Shown here piece by piece: positions 59,838 through 64,000 of a DNA stretch of 64,000 nucleotides (position 1 is the first letter of the stretch; each line of letters starts with the position of its first letter). The position numbers were made by a program, and so were the translations under genes. The stretch comes from Porifericola rhodea (GTDB taxonomy: Bacteria; Bacteroidota; Bacteroidia; Cytophagales; Cyclobacteriaceae): positions 426,354-490,353 of the forward strand of contig NZ_CP119421.1 of assembly GCF_030506305.1 (NCBI RefSeq), read 5' to 3'. The notes beneath the pieces are model-generated. The model ran no database searches and was not told the origin of the DNA. It worked only from the letters and a program-made list of their open reading frames with translations.

Positions 59838-61478
59838 TTAGAAAGCTCTGTTATGCTTGAAGATTACATAACCATTCATCTCTTTGATAGCGGTATAATT
59901 AGAGTAATCTGCATTAAGAAAGTCTTCGTTAATAGCTGCTTTGCCATCAATATCCATCACATTATTCTCTTTTATGCTGGCAATGATATATTTAACTCCT
60001 CCATCCTGCAAACCCTCAAAGTAGGTTTCATAGTTGTATACCCCTTCAGGGTTTCGGTACACGATCTCTTTCTGCGGAAAAATAGTATTCTTATACAAAA
60101 ACTTGTTCAAATAGTCGTGTACGTGGGTGGTAATAAACACCTTGTCTTCTGGCATTAACTTTTCTGTATTATATAAGTAGTCTGCTATTTCTTTGTTTTT
60201 CTGATAGCCTTCTTCACCTAACACAAACTGTTGTGCCTTTATAACTTTAGTATCTATTTTTCCGACAAACCTGGGTAATAATGTCATCACAACCAGTACA
60301 AAATAAAAAAGGATCTTAAAATTAAACGGTGGTGCATGGTAAAGCGCGTTTTTGTTAGCTATCAGGCGATCGTATTTTTGCACAAAAACCAGCGTAGCTA
60401 CCACAGTAAGCGCAATAAACTCTGTAAAATAATTTGGTGCCGCTCCAATTTTAAACCCGGTGATAATTCCAAATAAAAAAGCTCCTAACATAGCAAGCCC
60501 CAAAAACCTGAGGGTATGCTCTTTACCTTTGACTAACCAATAAACTCCGAGAGAAAAGCCAATAATATTAATGAAGCGCTCTTTCTGAAAATGCTCTATC
60601 AATATCCTTTCAATAAACCACCTCACACTGGTGCCGTTGTTTACCCCTTGTACCACATTCTCATAAAAAGCAGCTAGGTTATTTCCTGCAAAAAGGAAGA
60701 GCAAAGCCATAAACGAAACTCCCATGGTAATAAGAGAAAGTAAAGTCCAGCGAACATTCTGGCAGTAAAATAACAAAAAGAACACTATGAGCACCGGCAT
60801 AAATATACCTGACTGCTTTACATATATAGTTAGCACCGATAGTAGTGATGCACCAATAAGATATCTCTCTTTAATGCTTACATTTTCTTCTTTGGCTAAG
60901 AATTTCAAGGTCAAATACACAGTAGCCATCAGCATTAGGTTATAGAGACTATCGGGCCGTGAGTAGCTCTCTTCATCCAGAAAGACAAAGGCAAAAACAA
61001 ATACCAGCACTCCCATCCACCTGTTTCCTTTGAAAATGTTTACAGTGATAAGTGCCGAAAAATAGGCAAAACCCAGGTTACATAAGAGTGAAAATGAACG
61101 GCTCAATATATATACTCCTTCTACTTGATCAGCATCCAGCTGAACAAGCTTCGCTAACCCCAGCATAATGTAATAGTAGATTGGTGTATACTGGGTTATA
61201 GAATATGGAGCTACTGAAGGATCAACATATAAAGGGTAGCCTGCTATTAACCTTTGAATACTGTAAATAACATTACTTTCCACGCCACCCATATCTGCTA
61301 TATAAGTAAAAACCAAAGACAAACGCAGCAGAAAGGTAGATACAAACACCAGTAGGGCAAAACCTATAATGAGCTTAAAACCGTTTTTGGCAGCATAGTC
61401 ATAGACGAGGTCAAAAACAGAGTTAAATGATAATTTACTCTCTTTGTTAATCATATATTTCAACCTTTGAAAAAACAC
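59838..61478 (-). CDS. Multi-pass membrane glycosyltransferase-like protein (GT39/ArnT type)
   Basis: The 546-residue protein has about eleven hydrophobic segments and an early extracytoplasmic loop (AGYPLYVDPSVAPYSITQYT) of the kind seen in GT-C mannosyl- or arabinosyltransferases that use lipid-linked donors. EESYSRPDSLYNLMLM has the acidic residues expected near the donor site. The C-terminal 110 residues are soluble. It is probably co-transcribed with the GT2 gene 41 bp upstream, which could make its lipid-linked donor. The exact donor and acceptor are unknown. Confidence 0.7.
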   Translation of the reverse strand: MFFQRLKYMINKESKLSFNSVFDLVYDYAAKNGFKLIIGFALLVFVSTFLLRLSLVFTYIADMGGVESNVIYSIQRLIAGYPLYVDPSVAPYSITQYTPIYYYIMLGLAKLVQLDADQVEGVYILSRSFSLLCNLGFAYFSALITVNIFKGNRWMGVLVFVFAFVFLDEESYSRPDSLYNLMLMATVYLTLKFLAKEENVSIKERYLIGASLLSVLTIYVKQSGIFMPVLIVFFLLFYCQNVRWTLLSLITMGVSFMALLFLFAGNNLAAFYENVVQGVNNGTSVRWFIERILIEHFQKERFINIIGFSLGVYWLVKGKEHTLRFLGLAMLGAFLFGIITGFKIGAAPNYFTEFIALTVVATLVFVQKYDRLIANKNALYHAPPFNFKILFYFVLVVMTLLPRFVGKIDTKVIKAQQFVLGEEGYQKNKEIADYLYNTEKLMPEDKVFITTHVHDYLNKFLYKNTIFPQKEIVYRNPEGVYNYETYFEGLQDGGVKYIIASIKENNVMDIDGKAAINEDFLNADYSNYTAIKEMNGYVIFKHNRAF

Positions 61479-61519
61479 ATATTCTTACCAAGTGGAGCAG
61501 GTTGTTTTGTTAATTGAGC

Positions 61520-62464
61520 TTATTTGTAATGATGCTCAAAACGATGTGCTAGCTTATCGTATAAAGGTTCGCGCAAAGTTGTATTTCGGTAATGCGAAAT
61601 ATTCAGCAGAATAATACCAATCACGTAAAAGCCGATAGAGATTAGTGCCGTATTAAACAAGCCAACTGACATGGTACTTGCCCAGCCAAGGATAGCATTA
61701 TCTGTAAACAATTTTTGGTAAAAGATATAGCCTATCAACCCTACAAACGCAGTAGTTAGCACAATAAATAGCTTAAGAAACAACATAAGCAGGTCTTCCG
61801 CATATTCTGTAAGTGATTTAAAAGCATGGTAGACCAAGCCGGTAGTCTTCATTTTAGATTGCCCTCCAAGTCTTTTGAGGCGGTCAAATGTGATATAGTC
61901 ATGACTACCTCGTACTTTGGAGAGGAAAGCAGCAAAATGAATAAATGAAGAGTGAGTAGCTGCCTCCAGTACCCTACGGTTGATCATGCAGAAGTTGCCA
62001 AAATTCATGTCCCGATGGGTTATGGCTTTAAAGATGGCTTTATAAAAAAAGTAGGCTACTTTAAAAAATAAACCTTCATTACGCTTTCCTCTTACTACAT
62101 GTACAACATCAGCCTCACGATGTACTAATAAGCTTAGTATAGCATGCGGATCATCTTCACCATCTGAGTCCATTACTATAAACTTTTCTACATCCAGACT
62201 TTTAGCGTAAAGCAAGCCCTGATAAATGGCTCCCTGATGGCCTAAATTCACTCTTAACGATATAGGGTCAAGATTCATGTTTTTGGCTCCAAAACTAAAT
62301 TTAGCCAGCAAATCTGCTGTATTATCAGTAGAGCAGTCATTAACCACTACCACAGTAAAGTGGTAAGGAAGATTCTGTAGCGTATCTTCCAATGAGTGCA
62401 AAAACTGAATGATTATCTCATTTTCGTTAAAGCAAGGGGCAATAATAGCGTAGTGGTTATCCAT
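61520..62464 (-). CDS. GT2 glycosyltransferase, GtrB/DPM1-like with two C-terminal TM segments
   Basis: The 314-residue protein has a family 2 GT-A domain (about 1-220): AIIAPCFNENEIIIQF, VVVVNDCSTDNTADLL, and the metal-binding DSDGEDDP (a DxD-type motif). Two membrane segments follow (about 231-253 and 268-290). This is the layout of polyprenyl-phosphate glycosyltransferases such as GtrB, which make lipid-linked sugars at the inner membrane. The product may feed the membrane transferase encoded downstream. There is no signal peptide. Confidence 0.85.
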   Translation of the reverse strand: MDNHYAIIAPCFNENEIIIQFLHSLEDTLQNLPYHFTVVVVNDCSTDNTADLLAKFSFGAKNMNLDPISLRVNLGHQGAIYQGLLYAKSLDVEKFIVMDSDGEDDPHAILSLLVHREADVVHVVRGKRNEGLFFKVAYFFYKAIFKAITHRDMNFGNFCMINRRVLEAATHSSFIHFAAFLSKVRGSHDYITFDRLKRLGGQSKMKTTGLVYHAFKSLTEYAEDLLMLFLKLFIVLTTAFVGLIGYIFYQKLFTDNAILGWASTMSVGLFNTALISIGFYVIGIILLNISHYRNTTLREPLYDKLAHRFEHHYK

Positions 62465-62773
62465 AACATGAAATTAAAAAGTATTTTTTACTATTAAAAT
62501 AATTAATGTAATTTTTTTAATTAAACACATTAATTATATCATAAAAAAGCTACATATACTGCTTATATAAAATCACACCCTATGTCTATAGAGTTTAGTT
62601 ACATAATTTAAAAATAATTTATATCCGAGGTATTGACCTGATCATATATTTTTCACGGTTTGCATAGGAAATCTTACTCTGTAACTTATGGTAAGTACCT
62701 AAAAAAAAGCTACTCTGGTTAGAACCAAAGTAGCTTTACACTTGTGCTATTGTACTTTTACTTCTGTGTTATT
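62465..62773. other. AT-rich intergenic region
   Basis: This 309-bp region between the phosphatase gene and the GT2 gene is very AT-rich. It holds the terminator of the phosphatase gene near 62701-62736 and, further right of it in transcription order, presumably the promoter of the GT2 operon. No gene is seen. Confidence 0.5.
62701..62736 (-). terminator. Terminator of the PhoD-like gene
   Basis: On the minus strand AAAGCTACTTTGGTT pairs with AACCAGAGTAGCTTT and is followed by a T-run. Confidence 0.85.
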
Positions 62774-63856
62774 TCATGGAAATTGTAGCTCAGCTTGTTG
62801 GTATACCTGATTCTCTTTACCTCTAATGCTGGCCGTCACTTGTAAGTTAGGTTCCCATTTAATTTTAAGCACGCCAAAATTAAGTGTAGCCACCAACTCT
62901 CCTTCACGATGACGGTTTTCTTCATCGGCTGCCTCATAGGCATGAGTTAATCCACTGGAAGTTATATCGTATACTGGATAGGGAACACCTGCAATATTGA
63001 TTTTGGAGATTTCTCCTATATGCCTATCTCCACTGAGAAAAATTACCCCTTCAGCCTGTGTACTGGTTATCAGTTGGAACAAGCGTTCACGAGAGCTGGA
63101 AAAGTTAGCCCATTTTTCAAAGCCATGGTCTTCAGCAATTACCTGAATACTACTAGCAATAATATGAAGTTGAGCAGTACTCTCGCTTAGCTCATTTTCC
63201 AGCCATTGCCACTGTGCTTCGCCCAGCATGTCTCCCTCAGGATCTACCTCATATCTTTTTCCTGGCACACTACTATCTGTTAGAGTATCGCGAAAATAGC
63301 GAGTATCCAGTAATATAAATTTAACCTGCTTTCCTTCAGGACCAATCGTATAGGATTGGTAAGTACCCTCTGTTTTTCTTTCAGGTAAATCTTGAGGCGC
63401 ATCCAGAAAATCAAACATCAAATCCTGACTTTCTCTTTTCTTGCTAAAATTTTTACCTCCATCGTTAATGCCATAGTCGTGGTCATCCCAAATACCCAAA
63501 ACTGGTATACTTTTATACAGTTTTTGGTAATCTGTCTGGTACTTTTGCTGTAGATACATGGCTTTCATCTCCTGCATGTCATGGGTATCGCCATAAATAT
63601 TATCCCCCAGCCATAGCCATAAGTCTGGTTTGTTAGCTAGTATAGGCTCCCACAAAGGTTGAGGAGCATCCTGCTTGTTGCACGAACCAAATGCAATAGT
63701 GGTAAGCACCTGATCTTGTTTGATTTCTGCAGCCTCCTCACTGGTTAAGCTTTTTTTAAGTAGCTCATCCATATTTTCTTTATTGCCAGAGTTACAACTC
63801 AGGATAAAGCTCAGGCATACGCATGCAGCAGCTATGGTTCTAATAGTTTTTGTCAT
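62774..63856 (-). CDS. PhoD-like phosphodiesterase/alkaline phosphatase, lipoprotein
   Basis: The 360-residue protein has a lipoprotein signal (AAACVCLSFILSC, lipobox ILSC). It carries the PhoD metallophosphatase motifs FGSCNKQD, WLGDNIYGDTHD, GIWDDHDYGINDGG, LLDTRYFRD, ASSIQVIAEDHGFEKWANF and FLSGDRHIGEISKI. It cleaves phosphoesters using Ca2+ and Fe3+ in the known members. It should be anchored in the outer membrane or face the periplasm. It is short for the family because it lacks the N-terminal Ig-like domain. The start is 2 bp from the end of the upstream phosphoesterase gene, so they form an operon. Confidence 0.9.
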   Translation of the reverse strand: MTKTIRTIAAACVCLSFILSCNSGNKENMDELLKKSLTSEEAAEIKQDQVLTTIAFGSCNKQDAPQPLWEPILANKPDLWLWLGDNIYGDTHDMQEMKAMYLQQKYQTDYQKLYKSIPVLGIWDDHDYGINDGGKNFSKKRESQDLMFDFLDAPQDLPERKTEGTYQSYTIGPEGKQVKFILLDTRYFRDTLTDSSVPGKRYEVDPEGDMLGEAQWQWLENELSESTAQLHIIASSIQVIAEDHGFEKWANFSSSRERLFQLITSTQAEGVIFLSGDRHIGEISKINIAGVPYPVYDITSSGLTHAYEAADEENRHREGELVATLNFGVLKIKWEPNLQVTASIRGKENQVYQQAELQFP

Positions 63857-63858
63857 TA

Positions 63859-64000
63859 TTATTCTTCTGATTCTTCGAGCCCTTCAGGCTTAGCTATTTT
63901 ATAAGTGTGCGTTTGAGTAAATTTTCTTCCAAACATATCGGTAGCTTCTACTTCTATGGTATGCTCACCTTCTGCAAGGTCTGTAGGTATGCGGGCCCTC
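63859..64000 (-). CDS. C-terminal end of a calcineurin-like phosphoesterase (runs off window)
   Basis: A minus-strand frame is open from the right edge to a TAA at 63859. It encodes 46 residues ending GLEESEE, including GEHTIEVEATDMFGRKF. This is the pattern of the C-terminal Ig-like domain of secreted calcineurin-type phosphoesterases (MetallophosC). The catalytic part is outside the window. It is 2 bp upstream of the PhoD-like gene. Confidence 0.6.
   Translation of the reverse strand, partial: RARIPTDLAEGEHTIEVEATDMFGRKFTQTHTYKIAKPEGLEESEE

Noticed and set aside
1-64000. CRISPR array
   Set aside because: I saw no regularly spaced repeats of 24-40 bp. The only repeated units are the attC-like sites, the IS ends and short motifs.

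Overview
The window comes from a member of the Bacteroidota, most likely the order Cytophagales. The right half carries a PorP/SprF-like protein, a gliding-motility (CHU_C type) C-terminal domain, an OmpA/TPR/PD40 protein of the type IX secretion kind and several lipoproteins with LxxC-type lipoboxes. One clear TAnnTTTG promoter box is visible, and Shine-Dalgarno sites are weak, as is usual in this phylum.

Layout. Positions 1 to about 41,966 look like an integrated mobile element or island. Its right edge is marked by a 25-base fragment of a tRNA 3' end (41942-41966), followed by what appears to be the tRNA's own terminator (41974-42012). The left edge and the intact tRNA would lie left of the window. 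In the element, from left to right: a truncated KAP-type NTPase gene and an HD-domain gene (1-2.3 kb); an N6-adenine methyltransferase, a 71-residue protein and a 1496-residue SF2 helicase in one operon (2.3-7.8 kb); a RES-domain gene, then a two-gene HEAT-repeat/PD-(D/E)XK nuclease operon (8.2-13.4 kb); a serine recombinase beside a nested dyad, and a DUF4160 gene split by an intact IS3-family element (13.5-16.4 kb); a run of integron-type gene cassettes with attC-like sites but no integrase (16.4-23.0 kb), carrying a broken VOC gene, an alpha/beta hydrolase, an IS110-family element, a class A beta-lactamase and an AlbA_2-domain gene; a large virus-like module (23.1-35.8 kb); an ABC-transporter permease (35.9-38.3 kb); a small operon of unknown genes (38.5-40.6 kb); a possible small RNA; and a divergent regulator pair (41.0-41.9 kb).

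The virus-like module is the most interesting part. It has 21 tightly packed minus-strand genes and three plus-strand genes around one divergent control region. It encodes a GH108 muramidase, a three-TM holin-like protein, an L,D-transpeptidase-like protein, a transglutaminase-like cysteine peptidase, several soluble probably beta-rich proteins, and about fourteen small proteins with one or two membrane segments, often a C-terminal anchor ending in lysines. No terminase, portal, HK97-type capsid, tail protein or packaging ATPase was recognised. Six of these proteins share an I-D-x-x-x-F motif, at the extreme N-terminus in four of them, and many carry an L-S/A-G-L/V/I/M motif that also occurs in the helicase 17 kb away. 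My inference is a tailless, membrane-containing temperate virus lineage, or a related membrane-bound particle, that has picked up defence genes and cassettes.

The chromosomal right flank (42-64 kb) holds a frameshifted pentapeptide-repeat gene, an esterase, a beta-propeller lipoprotein, a gamma-carbonic-anhydrase-like protein, a membrane dipeptidase, an outer-membrane protein, a fibre-like protein with an S74 chaperone domain, a three-gene type IX secretion/gliding-type operon, an AddB-like nuclease, two envelope glycan genes, and PhoD-like and calcineurin-like phosphoesterases.
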